Of a DNA stretch of 64,000 nt, positions 37,644 through 46,156 are shown piece by piece; position 1 is the first letter of the stretch, and each line of letters opens with the position of its first letter. Both the position numbers and the translations under genes were made by a program. The stretch is from Nesterenkonia ebinurensis. GTDB taxonomy: Bacteria; Actinomycetota; Actinomycetes; Actinomycetales; Micrococcaceae. The stretch is from positions 307,968-371,967 of the forward strand of contig NZ_VWNF01000032.1 in assembly GCF_008711175.1 (NCBI RefSeq), read 5' to 3'. The notes under the pieces are model-generated. The model was given only the letters and a program-made list of their open reading frames with translations, was not told where the DNA came from and did not search any database.

Positions 37644-38223
37644 ATGCTTGCGCGGCCCGGCTTCGATGTCACGCGACACGCTGTCAGCTCCCTTCAGAAC
37701 GGAGAGTTCGGGTGGGTGCAGTCGGTGACCTTTATCTTCTCCGGAATACTGTCGATCCTGTGCGCATGGGGTGTGCGGCGATACCTCCACGGCTCACGAG
37801 GTGGCACTTGGGGACCCTTGCTTGTCGGCACCTTCGGAATCGGAATGATTCTCGCGGGGTTCTGTGCACCCGATCCCGCTTTCGGGTTCCCGGCTGGCAC
37901 CCCAGATGGGGCTCCAGAAGCCATGAGCATGAGCGGCGGTCTTCACAGTCTCGGATTCTTTGGCGCGTTCATGGCGCTGATCGCTGGATGCTTCGTCCTG
38001 TCGCGACACTTCGGTAGGGCGACCCCTCGGTGGAGACGTAGTTGCTTGGTGGTGGGCACTACGACACCGCTACTCATTGTTCTTTGTTCTTGGCACTGCA
38101 GCGTTTCCCGGGACATCGGGCATCTTTTACTTCTTGGCCGGGACGATCTCATTCACGTGGCTCTCGAGCGTCGCTTGGCGGCTCAAGACGGATCTTCCAC
38201 GGGCTTCCGCTCCGCAGCAGTGA
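37644..38223 (+). pseudogene. DUF998 membrane protein, truncated and frameshifted
   Basis: The frame from 37644 reads RPGFDVTRHAVSSLQNGEFG, then GTWGPLLVGTFGIGMILAGF and PAFGFPAGTPDGAPEAMSMS, clear DUF998 signatures. The first membrane helix of the family is missing. After about 38060-38090 the similarity moves to another frame (TAAFPGTSGIFYFLAGTISF then WRLKTDLP), ending at a TGA at 38221-38223. The function of intact relatives is unknown. Confidence 0.75.
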
Positions 38224-38405
38224 GTCCGGCATCATGCATGCAGCCCAGGGCAATAACTACTAGTCACTTGCTCTCGGTCATCCGCGCGGACTCCTGACGG
38301 AACGCGCACATTCGGCTTGACCGCGAGCAGGCCCGCTTCGTCGATCAGCAGAACCGGGATGGAGAGGCACGTGAAACGCCTGGATGTTCATGACGCTGTC
38401 TTTCT

Positions 38406-39029
38406 TCAGGTGTCCTTGACCCGGTATGCCCGGAGGAACGCTCTGCTGCCTGCCGTGATGGCCTCTGTCAGCTCCGGTTCCTCCAGCGGCGTTGACACGG
38501 CAAACATAGTCTGGTTGCTGGGGATCCACAGCAGCATTCCTGCGAAGTGGTGCGCCGCCAGACGCGCATCCGGGACGTCCAGCAAATTCCGTTCCTCGAG
38601 GATCGTTAGACAACGTGCGACCGAGTTCACCACGCGCATGAATCCCTCCTCCCAGTACAGTTGTCCCAGGTGTGGGAACCGAGTGGCCTCGGCGATCACT
38701 AGGCGCCGTAATTGCTGCACATACGGAGACATGATCGAGCGGGTGAACTGCATCGCCATCAGATCCACGGCCACATCTGCTGAGTCGATGCTGTGCATCT
38801 GCTCGATAAGCGGGGCGAACGGATCGTCGACGTGATCGCAGGCAAACTGGATTAGTGCTGCAAACACGCCCTCCTTGTCACCGAACTCTTTGTAGAGCGT
38901 CTGCTTTGACACTGATGCGGCGGCGGCAAGCTGGTCAGTGGTGGTACCCACATAACCGTGCGCAACGAAAACTTCTAGCGCGCGTTCAAGAATATGCTCA
39001 CGTTTCTGGGCAGATCTGGTGGCATCCAT
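38406..39029 (-). CDS. TetR/AcrR family regulator
   Basis: The protein (start MDATRSAQKREHILERALEV at 39029, 207 residues) has a TetR helix-turn-helix (TTTDQLAAAASVSKQTLYKEF) and a TetR_C domain with RRLVIAEATRFPHLGQLYWE as in the AefR/RamR-like C-terminal family. It is divergent from the hydrolase-RibD-DUF4287 operon, with two near-identical 16-bp elements between them. It probably represses that operon and itself. Confidence 0.88.
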   Translation of the reverse strand: MDATRSAQKREHILERALEVFVAHGYVGTTTDQLAAAASVSKQTLYKEFGDKEGVFAALIQFACDHVDDPFAPLIEQMHSIDSADVAVDLMAMQFTRSIMSPYVQQLRRLVIAEATRFPHLGQLYWEEGFMRVVNSVARCLTILEERNLLDVPDARLAAHHFAGMLLWIPSNQTMFAVSTPLEEPELTEAITAGSRAFLRAYRVKDT

Positions 39030-39061
39030 CTGGGCCTCCCCACTTCCGATGCCTTGACAAT

Positions 39062-39103
39062 AGTACCGAACAGTACCGTACAGTATGAGTACCAACCAGT
39101 ACC
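39062..39103. promoter_or_regulatory. Paired TetR operators
   Basis: AGTACC-GAAC-AGTACC (39062-39077) and AGTACC-AACC-AGTACC (39088-39103) are 26 bp apart in the divergent promoter. The repeats suit two TetR dimers. Confidence 0.7.
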
Positions 39104-39124
39104 CTACTCGGAGGTATGGCCCAT

Positions 39125-39964
39125 ATGGGCAGTGACACGGTGATTAGCGCCGATGGAACGAGGATCGCCTATGACGCAACAGGAGACGAATCCCGTCCGG
39201 TGCTGCTTCGCGTAGAGGGGGCTGCTACGCACCGAGCATTGAATCCAGGGCGCGCGAAGTTCACGGACCGGTTGTCGGGGCGCTTCTGCGTGGTCTCCTA
39301 CGATCGCTGCGGACGCGGCGATAGTGATGACCGAGACGCCTACGCCGTGGAACGGGAGATCGAGGATGTCGCCGCATTACTTGACCGTTTCAACGGGCGC
39401 GGCTTCATCGTAGGCCTTTCCTCGGGTGCGGTCCTGGCGCTGCGATGCGCGGTCGAGGGCCTGCCTATTGACGGGCTGGCCTGCTATGAACCGCCTTTCA
39501 TCGTCTCCTCGGATCGCACACCTGTGGCCGCGGACTACGTGGAGCGATTGCAAGCTGAGATCAGCTCCGGCAGGCCCGGCAAAGCCATGAAGCTGTTCAT
39601 GGTCGAAGCCGTGGGAATGCCTGCAGTAATGGTGGACGGGATGGCCGGGCAACCCTTTTGGCCAGCGATGGAACAACTCGCACACACCCTCGTCTACGAC
39701 GCACGCGTCATGGGCGAGACCATGCAGGGCCGGCCGGAGATGATCGATATTTTCGCTGATGTGAGTGTTCCCACTCTTGTGATGAGCGGTTCAGCAAGCG
39801 CGCCATGGCTGCGGACGGCCGCCGCCAAACTGACACAACTCCTGACTAATGGAAATGCCAACGAACTCCCCGAACAGACACACGATGTCGACCCTGTCCT
39901 TCTCGCCGACACCATCGGCGAGTACTTCTCCACTCTGTCCACCCATGCAGAGAACCACCAATGA
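39125..39964 (+). CDS. Alpha/beta hydrolase
   Basis: The protein (start MGSDTVISADGTRIAYDATG at 39125, better spaced from GGAGG than the ATG at 39116; 279 residues) has an alpha/beta-hydrolase fold. The nucleophile elbow is GLSSGA, where the first Ser after Leu replaces the usual G-x-S-x-G geometry. SYDRCGRGDSDDRDAY is in the oxyanion region and a late His is in QTHDVDP. It overlaps the next gene by ATGA and is probably regulated by the divergent TetR. The substrate is unknown. Confidence 0.8.
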   Translation: MGSDTVISADGTRIAYDATGDESRPVLLRVEGAATHRALNPGRAKFTDRLSGRFCVVSYDRCGRGDSDDRDAYAVEREIEDVAALLDRFNGRGFIVGLSSGAVLALRCAVEGLPIDGLACYEPPFIVSSDRTPVAADYVERLQAEISSGRPGKAMKLFMVEAVGMPAVMVDGMAGQPFWPAMEQLAHTLVYDARVMGETMQGRPEMIDIFADVSVPTLVMSGSASAPWLRTAAAKLTQLLTNGNANELPEQTHDVDPVLLADTIGEYFSTLSTHAENHQ

Positions 39965-40551
39965 CTGACGCAGGCTCTAACAACGGACGGATCGTCAGCG
40001 CCGGATTCCACATGAGCCTCGACGGCTTCGTCGCTGGGCCCGGCGGTGAACTCGACTGGATGCACATCGGCTCCGATGTGATCGAGCACGCCGTCGAGAC
40101 GATGCAGAGTATCGACACCATGCTCATGGGCAAAGACACTTACCTCGAGCAGGCCGCGCACTGGCCGTATCAGACCGGAAACCTAGCCGACGCGGTCAAC
40201 GGTCATAAGAAGGTCGTCTTCACGAGTCGACCCGAACAGATCGACCTCTCACGCTGGCCGCTCAGTCGAGCTGCGCACGACCCTGCCTCCGAGATTGCAG
40301 AGATCTGCACGGCACCTGGGAAACGCATCGGAGTCAGCGGGGGCGCCCGTCTTTTCCAGACATTGCTTCACGACCGACTGATCGATGAGGTCCGCGTCAT
40401 CATTCATCCGGTGACCCTGGGATCGGGTCGGTCCCCGTGGCCGGAGGGACTACGCCTGAATCTCACGGCAACCAGCACCTTCGACTCCGGTGCTGTGCTC
40501 CATACCTATACCCCGACCGACCACCATCTAACACCGGGCAGCGCCCGCTAA
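39961..40551 (+). CDS. RibD C-terminal / dihydrofolate-reductase-like protein
   Basis: The 196-residue protein has the DHFR/RibD_C fold: VSAGFHMSLDGFVAGPGGEL at the start, MLMGKDTYLE, VVFTSRPE, the NADPH-site IGVSGGARLFQTLLHDRLIDE and VTLGSGRSPW. YyaP/YwjB-like members are uncharacterised reductases. It is coupled to the upstream hydrolase by a four-base overlap. Confidence 0.88.
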   Translation: MTDAGSNNGRIVSAGFHMSLDGFVAGPGGELDWMHIGSDVIEHAVETMQSIDTMLMGKDTYLEQAAHWPYQTGNLADAVNGHKKVVFTSRPEQIDLSRWPLSRAAHDPASEIAEICTAPGKRIGVSGGARLFQTLLHDRLIDEVRVIIHPVTLGSGRSPWPEGLRLNLTATSTFDSGAVLHTYTPTDHHLTPGSAR

Positions 40552-40571
40552 CAGAAAGAAGGAACAATCAG

Positions 40572-40862
40572 ATGTCATTCCAGGCATACCTCGACACTAT
40601 CGAAGACAAGACAGGCCTCACCCCGCGCCAGTTTCTCGATATCGCTAAAAGCCGCGGGTATGACGCGTCTGACACCAAGTCCGGCGTCATTCTCGAGTGG
40701 CTCAAAGAAGACTATGGACTTGGACGTGGACACGGAATGGCACTAGTCCATGTCATCAAGAAGGGCCCACAGATCAACAGCAAGCACGTCGGCACCACCG
40801 GATCACACCGGGACGAGTCCGACATGCTCTGGCTAGATGGGAAAGCGACCAAGCCCCAGTGA
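40572..40862 (+). CDS. DUF4287 domain protein
   Basis: The 96-residue protein begins MSFQAYLDTIEDKTGLTPRQ and has ILEWLKEDYGLGRGHGMALV, the full DUF4287 pattern. The start is ATG 40572 after AAAGAAGGAA. It is third in the hydrolase-RibD-DUF4287 operon. The family is common in actinobacteria and its biochemical role is unknown. Confidence 0.87.
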   Translation: MSFQAYLDTIEDKTGLTPRQFLDIAKSRGYDASDTKSGVILEWLKEDYGLGRGHGMALVHVIKKGPQINSKHVGTTGSHRDESDMLWLDGKATKPQ

Positions 40863-41371
40863 TCACTGTCAGCGATCAGATAGATCTGCAATTCCCCGTT
40901 CTGCCATCGCCCAGTATCAGAACAGCGACCACTGCTCGGCCGTGACCTCTGGGTGTGTAACTCTCTCATCGATCGATCAGATCCCCACTGGCGCCGGTAT
41001 GCCGAAACATGGGTGGTTTTTGACGGTGACGTGAGCATCGAGGTGGGCGAGGATGATCAACGCACCGGAAACGGCTCCACCGCTACGGTGCCTGCTCACA
41101 CCGTCGACCGCTTCGACAACATGGCAGCGATGATTCCAGAGATCGTCTGCAACCATGCCTTCCACCTTCACCCAAGATTTCGACATCACGAAACAGGCCC
41201 AATGCTCGGTATCGCAGGCTAACTTACATACGATGCGGTATGTACGGGAGAGCGCAGGCCAGCGTCCTGACATGTCGGCGAAGCGATCTTCAGTGGACCC
41301 CGTTTCAGCGCGAGATGAGGCCTTATCAGGATCCTGCAACACCGGAGCCGACTGGGCGCGTTAGAAGGTGA
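40863..41371. other. No recognised gene
   Basis: A minus-strand frame (40977-41342) and a plus-strand frame (40953-41222) are open but match nothing I know and lack ribosome sites. The region may be scrambled insertion debris. Confidence 0.4.
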
Positions 41372-41716
41372 GCTAGACCGGACGGCAGCGACAATTACTT
41401 CGGCGTACTCAGCTCGCTGCTGCCCGAGCACTTCAGTGTTGATGAGCCGGCCGATCTCCCAGTTCATCATCGTCAGAGCGGCATTAGTCTGGGCAGCGAC
41501 CAGTGTGCGAGTCTGCTCCACGAGAGATGAAATCTGCCCCAGCAAGTCATCCTCATCCGGCTTGGGACTGCGCTCAAGCTCGCCCATCTGACGCCTCCCC
41601 AAGGCCCTCAACAAAGACCTCATCCACCTGTGCCGTGTCGTGGCGCCCTCCACCGACAGCTTCAGGCTTTGGTCGTTTCCGGCTAAGGCCCTGGTCGGTG
41701 ATGACGTCGTCTGCAT
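41372..41716 (-). pseudogene. DUF1016 (YhcG-like nuclease) N-terminal fragment
   Basis: The minus frame reads DDLLGQISSLVEQTRTLVAA, then TMMNWEIGRLINTEVLG and QQRAEYAEVIVA, the start of the DUF1016 N-terminal domain. After EVIVA the family similarity ends abruptly and unrelated codons follow. In intact proteins this point continues as (T)LGRQLTERYGRGF, which is exactly what lies at about 31.8 kb on the same strand. It is a truncated remnant. Confidence 0.65.
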
Positions 41717-42120
41717 GAGTGGTACTCCTCATGTTCTCTACTATCCCACGCCCATCGGAGGGCTCCAGAAGATGTGGCTATATGCCCAGGTGGAGGCCAA
41801 GTGCATCCATCTCTGCCCTGCTGTTCAAAGACCTTTTCGGCAGGAACTGCATCGGTGTCCTCGGTACATCGCTTCCCTAGGGCGAGGTTGCCTAGTCGAG
41901 GCCGAGACCTTCCTACGAGCCTCTGGGTTTCTTCCTGGCCGATCCTCGTGTAGGTCAGCTCCTGGTCCAGAACGAAGTCCGGAGTCAGTGGCTTATGAAG
42001 GTGGAACTTTCTGGTCTGAGCGCTGTAAACCCAGAAACGCTGGGTTTTCTCATCCTGTATCGCGACCCAGATCAGCTCCCTGCTGTTATCGATGATCTTC
42101 ATGAAAGTTTCGCTGAGCAT
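41683..42120 (-). CDS. Unknown protein downstream of the phosphoesterase
   Basis: The ATG at 42120 opens a 145-residue frame starting MLSETFMKIIDNSRELIWVA, with DEKTQRFWVYSAQTRKFHLH. The first 100 residues look like a real globular protein. The Cys/Arg/His-rich tail may be non-native read-through into flanking sequence. It lies 23 bp after the metallophosphoesterase stop and is probably co-transcribed. No family is recognised. Confidence 0.5.
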   Translation of the reverse strand: MLSETFMKIIDNSRELIWVAIQDEKTQRFWVYSAQTRKFHLHKPLTPDFVLDQELTYTRIGQEETQRLVGRSRPRLGNLALGKRCTEDTDAVPAEKVFEQQGRDGCTWPPPGHIATSSGALRWAWDSREHEEYHSCRRRHHRPGP

Positions 42121-42143
42121 TGGACTCTTCAAGACAGCCAGGG

Positions 42144-42752
42144 TCAGTTGTGCTTGCTCATTTCTCTGATGGCACGGTGGACTACCTCTGCTGAGATGGG
42201 TCGGAAGTCCCACTGGTCCACTCCCACGTTCAGCTGTGCCGCGCCTAGGGGCGAGTGGTTGGTCTTCCAGTCGGTGTGGACATGACCGCAGACCAGCGGC
42301 TGGCCCAGGTCGCGGAGCCGGAACTTCGCGTACCGGTCCTGCTGGATGTGGGAGTCCCCGGCGTAGGGGTAGTGGGACAGCAGGGCCTTGAGGTTCTGCC
42401 CGTTCGGGTGGACTGCCGGTAGGGAGACTTGAGCCTGGGAAACCACGGCGGTGAACCCGGCGTCCAGATACTGCTGGATGTGCAGATGACCGTTCTTCTC
42501 GGTCGGAGAGCACTTATCGTGGTTGCCGGCCACCAGGTATTTGGCGCCGTTGAGTCTTTGCAGATATCCCAGGCTGCGGGAGCGGTCTCCCATAGCGAAA
42601 TCTCCTAGCACCCATACTTCGTCGTCGACGGTCTCGTTCCAACGGGCGATGATGACCTCGTCCATCTCCTGGATACTGCTGAAGGGCCTATTGCAGTAGT
42701 CGATGATGTTGCGGTGACCGAAGTGCTGGTCGCTCGAATAGAACGTGGCCAA
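42144..42752 (-). CDS. Calcineurin-like metallophosphoesterase
   Basis: The 202-residue protein has all the dinuclear-metal motifs: Asp8-x-His10 in SSDQHFGH, Asp51 in VLGDFAMGD, Asn77-His78-Asp79 in VAGNHDK, His127 in LLSHYPY, and His157/His159 in CGHVHTDWK. Relatives in phages and mobile elements are called phosphohydrolases of unknown target. It forms a two-gene unit with the unknown protein downstream. Confidence 0.9.
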   Translation of the reverse strand: MATFYSSDQHFGHRNIIDYCNRPFSSIQEMDEVIIARWNETVDDEVWVLGDFAMGDRSRSLGYLQRLNGAKYLVAGNHDKCSPTEKNGHLHIQQYLDAGFTAVVSQAQVSLPAVHPNGQNLKALLSHYPYAGDSHIQQDRYAKFRLRDLGQPLVCGHVHTDWKTNHSPLGAAQLNVGVDQWDFRPISAEVVHRAIREMSKHN

Positions 42753-43005
42753 GGGGTCCTCCTTTCACACGGGCCAGGGCGGACGCGGGGTCATTATGGT
42801 CCCGGCGCCAGTTCGTCCCGCCTTGGAGGCGGTGCTCTTCCCGGGTGTGCACAGGGAGGGGAGCTGGGGACCGGCGTCGGGGCGTGCGCCAGTACTGGCA
42901 GGTGCCGTCCAGGACCCGAACCTGGAGATCCTCTCTAGCTGGGAGTGCCGGACGTGCGTCAAGCGTAATGATCAGAGCCCTATCGAAGGGAGCACTTTTA
43001 CCCAT

Positions 43006-43045
43006 GTACTATGAACACTTCTTAAACACACTATATTCGTAGTAC
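43006..43045. promoter_or_regulatory. Inverted-repeat operator before the flavin monooxygenase
   Basis: GTACTATGAA (43006-43015) and TTCGTAGTAC (43036-43045) form an inverted repeat with one mismatch, directly upstream of the ATG at 43056. It probably binds the TetR regulator encoded just after the monooxygenase. Confidence 0.65.
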
Positions 43046-43055
43046 AGTCTTTCCC

Positions 43056-44090
43056 ATGGCTGAAAGAGCGATCATTGTCGGTGCCGGTATTGGCGGGCTT
43101 GCATTGGGCAGAGCCCTGAAGGCTGATGGTTGGGACGTAGAGATTCATGAACGCGCATCGCAACTGCCCACTACTGGGACGGCACTCGGTATGTGGCCTG
43201 AGGCGATGGAAGCCTTAGACGCATTGGGGCTGGGGGACCAGGTGCGTGACCGTGGCGTACTCCAGCGTGGTGCGCAGTTTTTGCGGCCGGATGGGACAGC
43301 CTTTGCACACGTGCGTCCAGACAATCCCAGCTACTTGGTGTCTCGACCACTGCTTTACGAAATCTTGCATGACGAGGCCTTGGGGGATTCCGTTGTTTGG
43401 GGGTCTGACATTAATGATCCGGGCAAGTTGCCGGCAGCCGATCTGATCGTCGGTGCTGACGGCATCAACAGTCCCCTCCGCCAGGCGGGACTTGGACCGA
43501 AAGCGGCACCACGTCCCCTGCGTACGGTGGCCTTTCGCGGAGTGGTCCCTGGGTCGGTGGATTCTGTGACTGAGACCTGGGGCGACGGACGGATCTTCGG
43601 GATCACCCCGCAGGAGGGAGCAACGACAAACTGGTTCGCGTGTGTCCGTCACGATGTCCTCGCCGACCACGACAATGGCATCAGCAATACAGACCTGCTT
43701 GGCAGCCTATTTAGGGACTGGCATCCAGCCATCTCCGCGGTGCTGAGCAAGGTCGACGCCGGCCAGATCGACCGACGGAACCTCTACGACGCTGCACCAC
43801 TGGGGTCTTTCTTCCAAGACAACATGGTGCTCATCGGTGACGCCGCGCATGCAATGGCCCCCAATGCCGGCCGCGGTGCCTGTGAGACCCTGGTCGATGC
43901 GGTGGATTTGGCTACCTCACTACGGTCGGCAGGTTCAGTCCACGATGGCTTGCAAAACTACGACCGTCACCGTCGCCGTCAGGCACAACGGGTCGTACGT
44001 GTCTCCCGGTTGTTGAATCGCATGTCGACTGCGCGCCGGTTCACCACGCTCCGGCACCAAATGATGAACGTGCTGGCCCGCTTTGCCTAG
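43056..44090 (+). CDS. FAD-dependent monooxygenase
   Basis: The 344-residue flavoprotein has the FAD motif IIVGAGIGGLALGRAL, the DG motif LIVGADGINSPLR and the GD motif VLIGDAAHAMAPNAGRGACE. It is shorter than most class A hydroxylases (about 380-400). It resembles salicylate-hydroxylase/TetX-like enzymes, but its substrate is unknown. A TetR gene follows 43 bp downstream, and an inverted repeat covers the promoter. Confidence 0.88.
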   Translation: MAERAIIVGAGIGGLALGRALKADGWDVEIHERASQLPTTGTALGMWPEAMEALDALGLGDQVRDRGVLQRGAQFLRPDGTAFAHVRPDNPSYLVSRPLLYEILHDEALGDSVVWGSDINDPGKLPAADLIVGADGINSPLRQAGLGPKAAPRPLRTVAFRGVVPGSVDSVTETWGDGRIFGITPQEGATTNWFACVRHDVLADHDNGISNTDLLGSLFRDWHPAISAVLSKVDAGQIDRRNLYDAAPLGSFFQDNMVLIGDAAHAMAPNAGRGACETLVDAVDLATSLRSAGSVHDGLQNYDRHRRRQAQRVVRVSRLLNRMSTARRFTTLRHQMMNVLARFA

Positions 44091-44133
44091 CCAGCCTATT
44101 CCATCGAGTGAGACAGCCAGTAGGAGCAACAGG

Positions 44134-44694
44134 ATGGCAAAGGGTGAAATGAAGGCGACGCGCAACCATGACCGTGCCCTTGAGGCAGCCGTGGAGATTG
44201 TCGGTACCCAAGGAATTCACTCACTGACCCACGGACAAGTTGATATCTCCTCAGGACTGCCTAAAGGTTCTACTTCCAACTATTTCCGTACCCGGGCCGC
44301 CCTCATCCACGCCACTGTGGGTTATCTCGTCAGAGCCGAGCAGAATGCGTTCAACGCAGGTACGAAACTGCAGACTACGGAAGATCTGGTCAAAGCCCTC
44401 ACTGAGTTCGTACATGACGCCAGTGGTCGGCAACGAACGGTAGCCGCTGCCCGGTTAGCATTCTTCATCGAAGCCTTCCATGACCCGCAGGTTCGCGAAA
44501 CCCTCAGCCAAGCCCGTCACGATATCGACACCTGGGCAGCCCGAACGTTGGAAACTTTAGGCTTCCCGGCCCCGTTCGCTGCAGCTCGGCGAATACTTGC
44601 CCAACTAGAAGGCATGGTCCTTCACAACCTCACTTTCGGTGACCACTCCGTCCCCCGGGAAGATATAGCAGCGGTCATCCGATCCTGTCTCTGA
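44134..44694 (+). CDS. TetR/AcrR family regulator
   Basis: The 186-residue protein starts MAKGEMKATRNHDRALEAAV after TAGGAGCAACAGG. It has the TetR recognition helix region QVDISSGLPKGSTSNYFRTR and a compact C-terminal domain (AARLAFFIEAFHDPQVRETL). It is co-directional with the monooxygenase and probably represses that operon through the inverted repeat at 43006-43045. Confidence 0.87.
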   Translation: MAKGEMKATRNHDRALEAAVEIVGTQGIHSLTHGQVDISSGLPKGSTSNYFRTRAALIHATVGYLVRAEQNAFNAGTKLQTTEDLVKALTEFVHDASGRQRTVAAARLAFFIEAFHDPQVRETLSQARHDIDTWAARTLETLGFPAPFAAARRILAQLEGMVLHNLTFGDHSVPREDIAAVIRSCL

Positions 44695-44729
44695 GAACCA
44701 CAGACTCTACGACTATCGCCAAATCCCAG

Positions 44730-44985
44730 AGGCGGTGCGACTGGCTAAACACATCCTAGCCCTGGATATTCAGCTCAAAACCAACGAGACCCAGATCGAT
44801 AAGCTCATCAAAGCAAGCGAAGCCGCCCCATACTGGAAGAAAAAGGATTCCAAGCGATCACCGCTGCCAAATGCCGCACCGCCTGGTCCCACCAAGGCAG
44901 GATCAAAACTGAGGCCGCCTTCGCTTCCCTGGCCGGAGTTAACCCTATCCCAGCCTCACCTCCCCAATTCTCGCGCGAGTCTGCC
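44730..44985 (+). pseudogene. IS110-type transposase remnant
   Basis: One frame reads RLAKHILALDIQLKTNETQI then DKLIKASEAAP. A second reads GRIKTEAAFASLAGVNPIPASP. These are the coiled-coil and Transposase_20 signatures of IS110-family enzymes, out of frame with each other and lacking the RuvC-like N-terminus. It is dead. Confidence 0.8.
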
Positions 44986-45024
44986 ATTTACGTCATCTGG
45001 TTAAGAGCTATTCGCTGGATTACT

Positions 45025-46037
45025 TCACCGCTTGGTGCCTCGTACCTGGGCGCCAATGACAGCCAGGGTTGCAATGAGCATCAGTATTACTCCGACTGTG
45101 AGTGCCACCGCCAGTGACCAGAAGGTCAAGGTCAGGCTGATGGTGATGATTCCAATAGAGTTGGCGTTGCGCAGCATTGCGAAGACCTCGGCCCTGCGGT
45201 TCGGAGGAGCCAGTTCGTCGAGTACGAGTTGGAAGTAAGTGGCCATCAGGGGTAGGCAGAACCCAACGAGGAGTGATGCCCCCAACGTAATCGCTGCAGC
45301 ATGATTCCAGGCCACCAGCCCTGCTCCTAGGCTGGTCACGGCCAAATAGATGATGACGACATGCGGGGCAGGTTTGCGGTTGCGGATAGTGACCCACACG
45401 CCCCCGGCCACTGAAGAGATGCATAGCGCCACGGGGAAGATGAAGCCAAAGCACATAGTAGCCACAGCAGTATTGCCGGGCTCAGAGCGCTGCCGCGGGA
45501 CCTCGACGTTTCGGTGGGTGTTGCTTGGGAAACTGCCGGAAGGAGCACAAGCGGTGCTGCACCAATGATGGTCAGTGCCACAACTGCGAACACCGGAGAT
45601 ACTGCTCCGAGGGTGGAAACCAGTACTGGGGCGCTGACAAAGATGACTTCATTGACAGTGGCAGCTACACCCAGTGCGCGGGGCAGTTCGCTTGCTGTGA
45701 CCAGGTAGTTCAGAACTGAGCGGAGGAACCCGAAGGCAGCCCCATTGACGAGTCTAGCAATTGCAGAAGCGATTACTAGCGTGAAGAACGGTGCCCCTGT
45801 GGCTGCCAGCAGCCCGATCGAGCCCAGCGCCAGAGCTCGGATGAGGATCAGGAACTTGAGATAATGGATGGCATTGTGCCTCTTGCCCAATCGTGCCAGA
45901 GGAACTGCACCGATGAGCTGGGGTAAGGTCAAAGCCAGAATCATCATTGCACCGCTGCTGGCGTCACCCGTGAGGGGTATGGCCACCAGTGCGAAGGCGA
46001 TGGGTGCCGCGGCCTGCGGGACTCCATAACTGCCCAA
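45025..46037 (-). pseudogene. MFS transporter broken by a frameshift
   Basis: The frame at 45336-46037 gives the first half (MGSYGVPQAAAPIAFALVAI, PQLIGAVPLARLGKRHN and GFLRSVLNYLVTASELPRAL). The frame at 45025-45465 continues with CFGFIFPVALCISSVAGGVW and LDELAPPNRRAEVFAMLRNA. The join is near 45465. Together they make one MFS protein of about 330 residues, which is short, so the N-terminus may also be trimmed. Confidence 0.8.
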
Positions 46038-46156
46038 GGAGGCGTACTAACGGAAAAGTGGGGAACGAATCAAAACGAACACATCTAAGACCTAGGATTC
46101 TGAGGAGACGGTGGTATTACACGAGTCAGCAGGCGCTTTCATCGAGGATTGATGGT

